From Bradyrhizobium elkanii WSM2783 (lineage in GTDB: Bacteria > Pseudomonadota > Alphaproteobacteria > Rhizobiales > Xanthobacteraceae), in NCBI RefSeq assembly GCF_000472865.1, contig NZ_AXAP01000014.1:93887-157886 (forward strand): a stretch of 64,000 bases of DNA, read 5' to 3'. A program made the translations under genes and the position numbers. Positions 1 to 7,845 of this stretch are shown here, piece after piece; position 1 is the stretch's first letter; the number at the start of each line of letters is the position of its first letter. Below the pieces are notes generated by a model. That model was not told where the DNA came from and made no database searches. It was given only the letters and a program-made list of their open reading frames with translations.

Positions 1-207
1 TTTCTGCGCACAGCCTCCGCGCTGGTGACAGCGGCGCCGCTGTTTCTGGCCGCGGGCATAGCCGCAGAGAGCTACGTCGTTCTCGGCAGGATCACCAACC
101 GCGAACTCGCCGCAACTTGCGCGACGGCGAGTTTTCTCGTCCTGGTCGGATTCTGGTACGCTCTGCCGCTGATCGTGCGATGGACGCGCCACCAGCGCAA
201 GGCGTGA
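1..207 (+). CDS. Membrane protein, C-terminal fragment (window edge)
   Basis: The reading frame is open from base 1 and ends at the TAG at 205-207, so only the last 68 codons are in view. They encode two hydrophobic segments (about residues 7-20 and 42-58 of the fragment) separated by a short polar stretch containing GRITNRE, and a basic tail RWTRHQRKA. This is the usual look of the end of a small multi-pass inner-membrane protein. The pattern resembles DUF6328 proteins, which often sit near stress genes, but that is a weak resemblance. A GTG at 25 could start a 60-residue peptide, but the frame clearly extends upstream, so I treat it as a 5'-partial gene. Confidence 0.55.
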   Translation, partial: FLRTASALVTAAPLFLAAGIAAESYVVLGRITNRELAATCATASFLVLVGFWYALPLIVRWTRHQRKA

Positions 208-217
208 CGCCGCGGCG

Positions 218-763
218 TCACTTGCGATTCTTGTCCAGCGCCTGCGCCATCTCGAGATGGTGCCGCAGCGTCGGCAGCGTCTTGCCGGCCCAATCCTTCA
301 GCTTCGGATTGTCGCCGCTCTTGGCGTAACGTTCGAACAGCGACACCGCATCCTTGTGCGCGCTCACCTGCATCGGGTTATATTGGCTTGCAAAGTTCTC
401 CGGTTTGGTGTCGCGCAGCTTGTCGAGCTTGCCTTGCGAAGATGAATCCAGGCCCGATGGAATCTGCACGCCCTCGCTGCTCGTGACCAGGCCCTTCAGC
501 TCGCTGCTGGTCTTGGTGTGGTCGGCGATCATCTGGGACGCGAACTTCTTCTCCTCCGCATTGCCCTTCTGCTCGGCGACCTTGCCCGCCTCGATCTCCA
601 GCATGTCGCTGATCGCCGCTTCCTTGACGAAATCCGCCGTTGAGGGAGCGACCCCCAGTACCGAATTGACGCCGGTCTTCTCGCCGACCGATTGCGCAGC
701 TGCCGAGGTGGAAATAAGGGCGACGGCAACCGCAACCGCCGTTACCACGATCGATCTCTTCAT
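218..763 (-). CDS. DUF4142 domain secreted protein
   Basis: The 181-residue product starts with a cleavable signal peptide (basic MKRS, hydrophobic core, AAAQS cleavage region at about 20-24). The rest is the helical DUF4142 domain (about 40-175), recognisable from ADFVKEAAISDMLEIEAGK, the conserved FASQMIADH with its His, and a C-terminal LPTLRHHLEMAQAL. DUF4142 is a ferritin-like helical bundle of unknown function exported to the periplasm, commonly in stress regulons. The start is supported by GAGGAG just upstream. A candidate EcfG promoter precedes it at 797-821. It is divergent from the PAP2 phosphatase gene. The family call is firm and the function is unknown. Confidence 0.88.
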   Translation of the reverse strand: MKRSIVVTAVAVAVALISTSAAAQSVGEKTGVNSVLGVAPSTADFVKEAAISDMLEIEAGKVAEQKGNAEEKKFASQMIADHTKTSSELKGLVTSSEGVQIPSGLDSSSQGKLDKLRDTKPENFASQYNPMQVSAHKDAVSLFERYAKSGDNPKLKDWAGKTLPTLRHHLEMAQALDKNRK

Positions 764-796
764 GGTGCTTGCCTCTCCTCGGGATCGTGAGCGGCA

Positions 797-821
797 AACT
801 CGTGGCCGAAATTTTCGTTCC
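797..821 (-). promoter_or_regulatory. Candidate EcfG (general stress sigma) promoter for the DUF4142 gene
   Basis: On the minus strand GGAAC (821-817) is followed after 16 bases by AGTT (800-797). The alphaproteobacterial EcfG consensus is GGAAC-N16/17-cGTT, so the -35 element matches exactly and the -10 element matches at three of four bases. The site ends 33 bases upstream of the start codon, a sensible distance. The match is by eye; transcript mapping is not available here. Confidence 0.45.
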
Positions 822-888
822 TATGCGCGGGTGCGCCCGCGAAACCATCGCGGCCGTCAAAGGTTTGTAGTCTCGAAGGGAGAATCCG

Positions 889-1455
889 ATGGCGCTTTTC
901 CGGGTGCAGCCAACCCGTGCTGATAAGGCAATCGCCGACACCGTATCGGAATACACAACGCCGACAGCCGAGCGGGTCGCCGAGGTCCTGACCTGGGGCG
1001 CGGATGAGCACGTGCTCAGCGCGCTTGCGCTGGGCTGGTGGCTTTATTCTCGCGACAAGGACGCGAAGCAGCGCCGCAGCAGCAACCACATCCTCCTGAC
1101 CACGATCGTCGCGGCTATCCTGCCCCATGTGCTGAAGACGGTATTCGACCAGGAGCGCCCCGATCGACAAACCGCTCGCGGTCACCTTCATGGCGTACCC
1201 TACTCCGGCAAGCCCGAGGACGCCTTTCCGTCCGGCCATGCGATTCACGTCGGCGCAATTGCCTCGGCCGCAACCGTGCTTCCGCCGGCAAAGCGCGACG
1301 TGGTATGGGCGATCGGTGGAGGCCTGGTGTTGACACGCGTCGTCCTGCTTGCGCATTGGCTGAGCGATGTAGTTGCCGGCCTCGCGATCGGCGCGCTGAC
1401 CGAACGGCTGTTGCGTCCCATCACAGGCTACGGCAAGGATTCGCGCGAACGCTGA
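889..1455 (+). CDS. PAP2-family phosphatase (membrane)
   Basis: This 188-residue protein carries the three phosphatidic-acid-phosphatase signatures in order: KTVFDQERP (K-x6-RP), FPSGHA (catalytic His of PSGH), and TRVVLLAHWLSD (R-x5-H-x3-D). The usual Ser before Arg in the third motif is Thr. Such enzymes dephosphorylate lipid phosphates or undecaprenyl pyrophosphate at the membrane. Hydrophobic segments lie around the motifs, but the protein is short for a six-helix enzyme, so the helix count is uncertain. AAGGGAG seven bases upstream supports the ATG at 889. The substrate cannot be decided from sequence. Confidence 0.85.
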   Translation: MALFRVQPTRADKAIADTVSEYTTPTAERVAEVLTWGADEHVLSALALGWWLYSRDKDAKQRRSSNHILLTTIVAAILPHVLKTVFDQERPDRQTARGHLHGVPYSGKPEDAFPSGHAIHVGAIASAATVLPPAKRDVVWAIGGGLVLTRVVLLAHWLSDVVAGLAIGALTERLLRPITGYGKDSRER

Positions 1456-1466
1456 AATATCGCCGA

Positions 1467-4178
1467 TCAGGCAGCGTCTTCCTCGGCTTCGGCCGCCAGC
1501 ATCCTGCGGATATCCTGTGCAGTGCGCGCCGCACTGAACAGATAGCCCTGCATCTGGGTACATCCCAGCATGTGCACGGTGTCGCGCTGCTGCTCGGTCT
1601 CGACGCCCTCTGCCGTCGTGATCATATCGCGGTCGGCCGCGATGCTCACCACCGCGCGGATGATCGACGCCGACGAGCTGTTGCGGGTGACTTCCTTGAC
1701 GAAGCTGCGGTCGATCTTGATCTTGTCGAACGGGAAGCGCTGCAGATATTGCAGCGAGGAATAGCCGGTTCCGAAATCATCCAGCGCGATGTGAACACCG
1801 AGCGCGCGGAGCTGGTTGAGTGCGATCAGCGCGGCATCATCGTCCGCGATCAGCACGGCCTCGGTGATTTCGAGCTCGAGGCGGCGCGGATCAAGCCCGC
1901 TCTCGGCCAATGCCCTCGCGACCTTCAGTGACAGCGCCTCCGACTTGAACTGGACTGGCGACACGTTGACCGCTACCCGCACATGGGCGGGCCAGGTGGC
2001 AGCCTCAGTGCAGGCGGTCCGCAGCACCCATTGCCCGATCTCCTCGATGAGGCCCGTCTCCTCCGCGACCGGAATGAACTCGGCCGGCGATACCATGCCG
2101 CGCACCGGATGCCGCCAGCGCACCAGCGCCTCGCAGCCGGTCACCTCGTCGCTGCGCAGGTCGACCAGCGGCTGGTAGTGGATTTCAAACCCGCCCTCGA
2201 CCAGCGCAGTGCGCATATCGGCTTCGAGCTCGCGGCGGAGCCTGGCCTCCTTCTCCATCTCCGGCTCGAAGAAACGGTGGGTGCGGCGACCGGCAGCCTT
2301 GGCGGCGTACATCGCAAGATCCGCGCGCTTCAACAGGGCGAGCAGATCGGTACCATCCCGCGGCGCGACCGCGATGCCGATGCTGGCGTCGCCGGACAAG
2401 TGATGGCCATGGCAATCGAACGGCGTCCGCAGCGCCTGATAGATCCGTTCAACCAGCGCGCTGACATCGACATCGGCCGCGATGCCGCGCTGAACGATGG
2501 CGAACTCGTCGCCGCCGAGACGAGCGATGAAATCCTCCGGTCCGATCGACTGCCGCAACCGTTCGGCGACACTTCTGAGGAACTCATCACCGATCAAATG
2601 GCCGAGCGAATCGTTGATGCGCTTGAACTCGTCAATATCGATATAGAAGATCGCGAACTGCACATCGGCTGTTTCGAGCAGCAAGCCTTCGGCGTGGCGC
2701 TGGAACAGCGTCCGGTTCGGCAGATTCGTCAGCGGATCGTAATGGGCGAGATGTTCGATCTTCGCCTCGACGCGGCGCCGCTCGGTCACGTCCTCGAATG
2801 TCGTGGCCCACCCCCCGTCCGGCGAATGTTTGAAGATCATTCGGATAATTCGTCCGTCCTGCGTCGAGAAGTGGCGTTCGCCGATCTCGCTGCTGTTAGG
2901 TCCGATGAAGTGCGCGCAATATTCGTCGACATCGCCGATAAAGGATCCGATCGCCTTACGGTGCAGCACGAGATCGCGCAGGTGGCATCCGGGCTTGGCG
3001 ACGTCAGGCGATACGCCGAGCATATCGAGATAGCGCTGGTTGCAGACCACGAGCCGACCCGACGCATCGAACAGCAACAGCCCCTGGGTCATGTTGTTGA
3101 TGGCGGTGTCGAGATGAAAGCTCTTCTCCGACAGCTTCTGGCGCGCGGCTTCATGCTGTCGCTGCAGTTGTCTCACGATCGGGAAGATCGTGACGATGAC
3201 GACGACGATCGCCAGGATCGCGGCGCTGAACTGTAGTTTCGTCTGCGCGCGCCAGTCGGCGAGCGCGGTCGAGGTCTTGGTCGTGGCAACGATCAAGATC
3301 GGAAAATGAGTGAGCGGTCGAACCGCCCCGATCTTGTCTTCGGCATCTTCAGTGCTGAAGCGCCCCGAGATATTCCCGTCAAGCGTCAGCGCCTTCTGGA
3401 ATGGCCGGAGACCGGCTACGCTCTTGCCGATCGCCCCGTCATCCTTGGGGTAGCGGGCGATCACCGTGCCGTCGCGATGGATCATTGAGATGATTGTGTC
3501 GCCACTCAGCGCCAGAGAGGCGACGAAATCCTCGAACTGGCTGGGCTCGACGCCCCGGCTGGAAAAACCGATGATGGCGCCATTACCGTCGACAATCTTG
3601 CGGGCGAACAGCGTCGTCCACTTGCCCGTGACGCGGCTCACCGCGGGCTCGACGATGACATCCGGCGTCGGCTTGCCGGAGGTGAACTCCCTGAAATATC
3701 GCCGATCCCTGACGTTGAGGTCGGGCACCGGCCACATCTCGGAGGAATTGATCAGCCATCCCTCGGCATTGAACAGATTGAGACCACCAACATGCGGCAG
3801 CGCCGCCAGCCTGGTGCGCAGCATTTCGTGCGCGCTCAGCAGTGACATTCTCTTTTCGAACTGATCGGCCGTATCGACCCCGTCCGCCCGCATGTTGGCG
3901 ACGACATCATCGTGCACGTGCTGGAGATCGGAGAGCTGCTGATCGAAATGGCGGGACAGCAGCAGCGCCGTGTTGGAGAGTTCGCGTTCGGCAAGATCGA
4001 GCGCGCGCTCCCGGAATTGCAGCGCCAGGTACCCGGTGCCGAGCCCGATCGCGGCCACAAGCGCCGCCGCGCAGAGCACGAGCCACTGAATTGCGCTCAA
4101 TCGCGGTGGCGCCGCGGCGGCCCATTTCGGCCACCACCGGCTCTGCAAGATATCGCTCTTGGCCGAGCTGTCTGACAT
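1467..4178 (-). CDS. Cache-PAS-GGDEF-EAL cyclic-di-GMP protein
   Basis: This 903-residue membrane sensor has an N-terminal transmembrane helix (about 25-45), a periplasmic Cache-like domain (about 50-300), a second helix near 320, a PAS domain (about 355-470), a GGDEF domain with an intact RLGGDEF near 554, and an EAL domain with EALVRW near 683, DDFGTGYSSL and AEGVET. It should make and/or hydrolyse c-di-GMP in response to a periplasmic signal. Both active-site signatures are intact, so it could be bifunctional. I chose ATG 4178 over the frame's first start at 4214 because AGGGGCAGGG precedes it closely. It is transcribed alone, divergently from the tungstate permease. Confidence 0.93.
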   Translation of the reverse strand: MSDSSAKSDILQSRWWPKWAAAAPPRLSAIQWLVLCAAALVAAIGLGTGYLALQFRERALDLAERELSNTALLLSRHFDQQLSDLQHVHDDVVANMRADGVDTADQFEKRMSLLSAHEMLRTRLAALPHVGGLNLFNAEGWLINSSEMWPVPDLNVRDRRYFREFTSGKPTPDVIVEPAVSRVTGKWTTLFARKIVDGNGAIIGFSSRGVEPSQFEDFVASLALSGDTIISMIHRDGTVIARYPKDDGAIGKSVAGLRPFQKALTLDGNISGRFSTEDAEDKIGAVRPLTHFPILIVATTKTSTALADWRAQTKLQFSAAILAIVVVIVTIFPIVRQLQRQHEAARQKLSEKSFHLDTAINNMTQGLLLFDASGRLVVCNQRYLDMLGVSPDVAKPGCHLRDLVLHRKAIGSFIGDVDEYCAHFIGPNSSEIGERHFSTQDGRIIRMIFKHSPDGGWATTFEDVTERRRVEAKIEHLAHYDPLTNLPNRTLFQRHAEGLLLETADVQFAIFYIDIDEFKRINDSLGHLIGDEFLRSVAERLRQSIGPEDFIARLGGDEFAIVQRGIAADVDVSALVERIYQALRTPFDCHGHHLSGDASIGIAVAPRDGTDLLALLKRADLAMYAAKAAGRRTHRFFEPEMEKEARLRRELEADMRTALVEGGFEIHYQPLVDLRSDEVTGCEALVRWRHPVRGMVSPAEFIPVAEETGLIEEIGQWVLRTACTEAATWPAHVRVAVNVSPVQFKSEALSLKVARALAESGLDPRRLELEITEAVLIADDDAALIALNQLRALGVHIALDDFGTGYSSLQYLQRFPFDKIKIDRSFVKEVTRNSSSASIIRAVVSIAADRDMITTAEGVETEQQRDTVHMLGCTQMQGYLFSAARTAQDIRRMLAAEAEEDAA

Positions 4179-4420
4179 TTCCCTGCCCCTACAAGCGCTT
4201 GTTGTAGGAGACACAACCCAAGAGAGCGTTAGGAAAATGAGTTATCAGCCGGTTAACATGGAACTTTGTTTCTGAGTGTTACCAGATTTCGACCGCGCAA
4301 CATCGCTTGTGCGGTATTGGACGTTACGCAGTTTATGAGAGATTTAGGTGTTTGCTGGATGGTGGCAGCCGGCAATCTTCATTCGGGCGATCTCACCGGG
4401 GCGGCCAAGCGCGCAGCAGG

Positions 4421-5119
4421 ATGAATGATTTCACGCAATCGGTGGCGACGGCGCTCTCGCTGATCGCCAGCCTTGACGCTGAGCTGATCGGCATCGTCCT
4501 GCTATCGTTGCGCGTCAGCCTGACGGCGAGCCTGCTGGCGCTGCTGATCGGCGCCCCCCTCGGCGTCCTGCTCGCGATCAGCCGGTTTCAGGGCAGGCAG
4601 GCCACGATCGTGCTGGTGAACGCCATGCTGGGCCTGCCGCCCGTGGTGGTCGGACTGGCGCTTTACCTCCTGCTGTCGCGTTCCGGTCCGCTCGGCTTTG
4701 CCGGACTGCTGTTCACGCCGAGCGCCATGATTGTCGCGCAGACGATCCTCGCCACGCCGATCGTGGTCGCACTCGTGCACCGTCCGGTCTCGCTATTGTG
4801 GGCGGAATATGCCGACCTCATGCGCACCGATGGCATGTCGCGCCTGCGCAGCATGGCGCTGTTGTCGTCGCTTGGCCGCGCCTCGCTGTTGACCGCGTTC
4901 CTCGCCGCGTTCGGCCGCGCCATCGCCGAAGTCGGCGCCATCATCATCGTCGGAGGCAATATCCGCAGCTACACCCGGACCATGACGACTGCGATCGCGC
5001 TGGAAACCAGCAAGGGCGAGTTGCCACTCGCGCTCGGGCTCGGCCTGATCCTGCTCGGCCTCAGCGTGACCGTCAGCACGGTCGCGTTCCTGCTAGTCGG
5101 ACGCGTTGGGGAAAAATAG
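4421..5119 (+). CDS. tupB: Tungstate-type ABC transporter permease
   Basis: This 232-residue inner-membrane permease has about five to six hydrophobic helices. It carries the cytoplasmic coupling-loop signature near its C-terminal half (AAFGRAIAEVGAIIIVGGNI), as in TupB/WtpB/ModB permeases. The frame opens upstream at 4307, but ATG 4421 gives the usual family N-terminus. It would form the channel through which TupA-bound tungstate enters the cell. Its 3' end overlaps the convergent binding-protein gene by 27 bases. The partner ATPase (TupC) is not next to it and is not found in this window. Confidence 0.85.
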   Translation: MNDFTQSVATALSLIASLDAELIGIVLLSLRVSLTASLLALLIGAPLGVLLAISRFQGRQATIVLVNAMLGLPPVVVGLALYLLLSRSGPLGFAGLLFTPSAMIVAQTILATPIVVALVHRPVSLLWAEYADLMRTDGMSRLRSMALLSSLGRASLLTAFLAAFGRAIAEVGAIIIVGGNIRSYTRTMTTAIALETSKGELPLALGLGLILLGLSVTVSTVAFLLVGRVGEK

Positions 5120-5899
5120 CTGCTCGCCCCCGACCTTGTAGTCGGCGATCACCTTCTGTCCCTCGGCGGAGATCAGCCAGTCGACGAAGGCCTGGCCATC
5201 CTTGGCTTTCACGGTCGGGTGCTTGGCCGGATTGACCAGCATCACGCCATATTGGTTGAACAGGCGCCGGTCGCCCTCGGTCAGGATCGCGAGATCGCCG
5301 CGATTCTTGAACGACAGCCAAGTGCCGCGATCGGAGAGCACATAGGCATTGTCGGATGCGGCCATGTTGAGTGCGGGCCCCATGCCCTGCCCGATCTCGC
5401 GATACCAGGATCCCTTCGCCGTCGCGATGTCGATGCCCGCCTCCTTCCATAGCCGCAATTCGGCCTGGTGCGTGCCGGAGCGGTCGCCACGCGAGACGAA
5501 GGTCGCCTTCGCGGCGGCGATCTTTTTCAGCGCTTCCGTGACGTCCTTACCGCCGGCAATATGCGCCGGATCGGCCTTTGGCCCGATCACCACGAAATCA
5601 TTGTACATCACGTCCTGGCGCTTGACGCCAAATCCTTCGGCCAGGAACTTCTCCTCCGCGGGGCGATCATGCACGAACACCACGTCGGCATCGCCTCGCC
5701 GTCCGATGTCGAGCGCCTGGCCGGTGCCGACCGCGACGACCTTGACACCGATCCCGGTTGCCGCCGTAAAGCGCGGCAAGAGGAAACCGAACAGCCCGGA
5801 TTGCTCGGTCGATGTCGTCGATGCCACCGTGATTGAGCGCTCCTGCGCGAACGCGCTGGAGATCATGAGAAGAGTTGCGACCACGATTCGTGCGAGCAT
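5093..5899 (-). CDS. tupA: Tungstate-binding periplasmic protein (TupA type)
   Basis: The 268-residue product has a signal peptide (about 1-18, cleavage after AFA) and a class II substrate-binding fold. The oxyanion-binding signature VASTTSTEQSGLF follows at once, as in TupA/ModA-like tungstate binders. Further family marks are DVVFVHDRPAEEKF, YNDFVVIGP, VSRGDRSGTH and SDRGTWLSF. It would capture tungstate (or molybdate) for the TupB permease. The gene lies tail-to-tail with that permease and shares 27 bases with it, so the two cannot be one operon. Specificity for tungstate over molybdate is inferred from family resemblance only. Confidence 0.87.
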   Translation of the reverse strand: MLARIVVATLLMISSAFAQERSITVASTTSTEQSGLFGFLLPRFTAATGIGVKVVAVGTGQALDIGRRGDADVVFVHDRPAEEKFLAEGFGVKRQDVMYNDFVVIGPKADPAHIAGGKDVTEALKKIAAAKATFVSRGDRSGTHQAELRLWKEAGIDIATAKGSWYREIGQGMGPALNMAASDNAYVLSDRGTWLSFKNRGDLAILTEGDRRLFNQYGVMLVNPAKHPTVKAKDGQAFVDWLISAEGQKVIADYKVGGEQLFFPNASD

Positions 5900-6148
5900 T
5901 TCCCCACCTCCGCCAAGCCGGCTGACTACGAAGTTCTACTTCATCTCAGCCTGCCCGACCATAAGCGAGGCGATCCGCCGCAGCGATCGGAGGCTCGGCT
6001 TTTACAATGCCCCTAACTGCGCGACTCCGTCGTCGCGCCGTCATGTTCGGCGTCACAAGGAACAAGCGGCCGCCGGCGAAAGCGCAACGTTATAGCATTC
6101 AGCCCTCTGCTGACTTGAATCGGCACCGGGGCGGCGCTAACTAACGGC

Positions 6149-6514
6149 ATGGACTCTCGCTTCGCCGCACCGGATTCTTCGACCCGCAAGGCCCCGTCGC
6201 GCCGGTGGCGCAGCCTGCTTGCGGGACTGATCTCGCTAGCGCTCGTGCTGTCCTTCTTTCACGGTCTCGGCTTCGACAGCGACGATACAGTGCCGGCACA
6301 GTCGATCGCGCAACTCGCCGGTGATACCACCGACAAGGCTCCCGTCCATCCAGCATTGCCCCATGGCGATCATTGCTTGACCCACGTATCGACCGTGGCG
6401 ACACAGGACACGTCGATCACGATCGAGCATACCGCGCACGCCTATCGCTTCCTTGCCATGCGTGCCCCCGAAGCGGCAGAACCGATCTCTCCCTTCAAGC
6501 CACCCCGCGCCTGA
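6149..6514 (+). CDS. Small membrane-anchored protein upstream of the metal efflux genes
   Basis: This 121-residue protein has a basic N-terminus (SRRWRSLL), one hydrophobic segment at about 25-42 that may be a signal anchor, and a periplasmic tail with His-containing patches (LPHGDHCLTH, EHTAHAY) that could bind metal. I do not recognise a family. It lies 113 bases upstream of the RND adaptor on the same strand, and small His-rich proteins often precede HME-RND genes. A role in metal sensing or buffering is therefore plausible but is only inference from context. Confidence 0.6.
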   Translation: MDSRFAAPDSSTRKAPSRRWRSLLAGLISLALVLSFFHGLGFDSDDTVPAQSIAQLAGDTTDKAPVHPALPHGDHCLTHVSTVATQDTSITIEHTAHAYRFLAMRAPEAAEPISPFKPPRA

Positions 6515-6627
6515 TCCGATCGGCATGACCGATCCGGCCGCGCTGCCTCCCGGCAGCGCGCCCAACTTGCACGCATGGTTATGGCAGCAGCGCCGGGCTC
6601 GGACCCGCGCGCGGCGGGAAGGCATAT

Positions 6628-7845
6628 ATGAGACGGATTCTTCTTTTCGTTGCCGGCATCATCGTCGGCAGCGGCCTGGGCATCACGGTTTGGTCGCATT
6701 GGCCGCTGTCGGGAACGCCAGCGCAACAGGAAGCGGCGACGACCGGGACAGCAAAAGCCGAAAGCGAGGATCACGGCACCGAGCGCATCGTGCTGAGCGA
6801 GGAGCAGATCAGCGATGCCGGCATCAGGCTGGCACCGGTTGCGGGCGGTACGCTCAGACGCCATTTCCTGGCGCCAGGCTCGCTTATTCCCGACGCCGAC
6901 CACGTCGGCCGCGTCTCCGTACGCGTGCTGGCAACGGTCGGCGAACTGCGCAAGCGCCTCGGCGATAGTGTCGAAAAAGGTGAGATCGTCGCCGTCATCG
7001 AAAGCCGCGAAGTGGCGGACGCCAAGAGCGAATACCTCGCCGCGCGGCTGACCAACGATCTGCAGCAGACCCTCTACAACAGACAAAAGAGCTTGGCCGA
7101 AAGCCGGGCCATGTCGGAAAACGAATTCCTGCGGACCCAGCTCGCCGCCAACGACGCTAGGATCAAGCTCGACGGCGCCAGGCAAAAGCTGTTCGCGCTG
7201 GGTCTGTCCGAACAGGAGATCGCCGATCTCCCGAACCAGCCGCCGGAAAGCCTGCGCCAACAATATTTACGTGCGCCGATCTCGGGCCGGGTCTCGGAGC
7301 GGCGCGTCGACCTCGGCGGGCTGATCGGCCGCGAGGGCCAGGAAAGCGAACTGTTCGTCATCGTCAATCTCGACGATATCTGGGTCGATCTCGCGGTCTC
7401 CCCGGAAGACATCGCCGCCGTGCGCGAGGGCGGTCTGGTCACGATCCGCGCCATCGGTAGCGACGACGAAGCGGTCGCGCGGGTAATCTTTGTCAGCCCC
7501 CTGCTCGATCGCGAGACCCGCAATGCTCGCGTGATCGCGACGCTGCCGAACCGGGATCACCGGTGGAGGCCCGGCACTTTCGTCACCGCCGAAGTGCCGC
7601 TCGGCGGCGAGCCCTCCAAGGTCATCGTCTCGAAGAAAGCGCTTCAGACCGTCAAGGGCAACGCCACGATATTCGTGCGCGACGCCGAAGGGTTTGAGGC
7701 GCGACAGGTGCGTACAGGTCGCGAGGATGATGACGACGTCGAGATCGTGAGCGGCCTTGCTTCGGGAGAGACGATCGCCGTCGCCAACACGTTCACGCTC
7801 AAAGCTGAACTGGAAAAGGCCGAAGCGGAGCATGGCCATGATTGA
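6628..7845 (+). CDS. HME-RND efflux periplasmic adaptor (CzcB/CusB type)
   Basis: This 405-residue membrane-fusion protein bridges an inner-membrane RND pump to an outer-membrane channel. It has an N-terminal membrane anchor (about 1-22), a beta-barrel/lipoyl region starting with RIVLSEEQISDAGIRLAPV, a long helical hairpin (about 140-200), a second lipoyl half (LRAPISGRVSERRVDLGG) and the C-terminal membrane-proximal domain (RWRPGTFVTAEVPLGG). It overlaps the pump gene by 8 bases, so the two are translationally coupled. Which metal is exported (Co/Zn/Cd, Ni or Cu) cannot be fixed from sequence. Confidence 0.9.
   Translation: MRRILLFVAGIIVGSGLGITVWSHWPLSGTPAQQEAATTGTAKAESEDHGTERIVLSEEQISDAGIRLAPVAGGTLRRHFLAPGSLIPDADHVGRVSVRVLATVGELRKRLGDSVEKGEIVAVIESREVADAKSEYLAARLTNDLQQTLYNRQKSLAESRAMSENEFLRTQLAANDARIKLDGARQKLFALGLSEQEIADLPNQPPESLRQQYLRAPISGRVSERRVDLGGLIGREGQESELFVIVNLDDIWVDLAVSPEDIAAVREGGLVTIRAIGSDDEAVARVIFVSPLLDRETRNARVIATLPNRDHRWRPGTFVTAEVPLGGEPSKVIVSKKALQTVKGNATIFVRDAEGFEARQVRTGREDDDDVEIVSGLASGETIAVANTFTLKAELEKAEAEHGHD

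Noticed and set aside
2..3236. Long plus-strand frames opposite the GGDEF-EAL gene (for example 1983-3236)
   Set aside because: They are antisense to a clear multidomain gene, have no start signal and show a biased Arg/Gln/Asp composition typical of shadow frames in GC-rich DNA.
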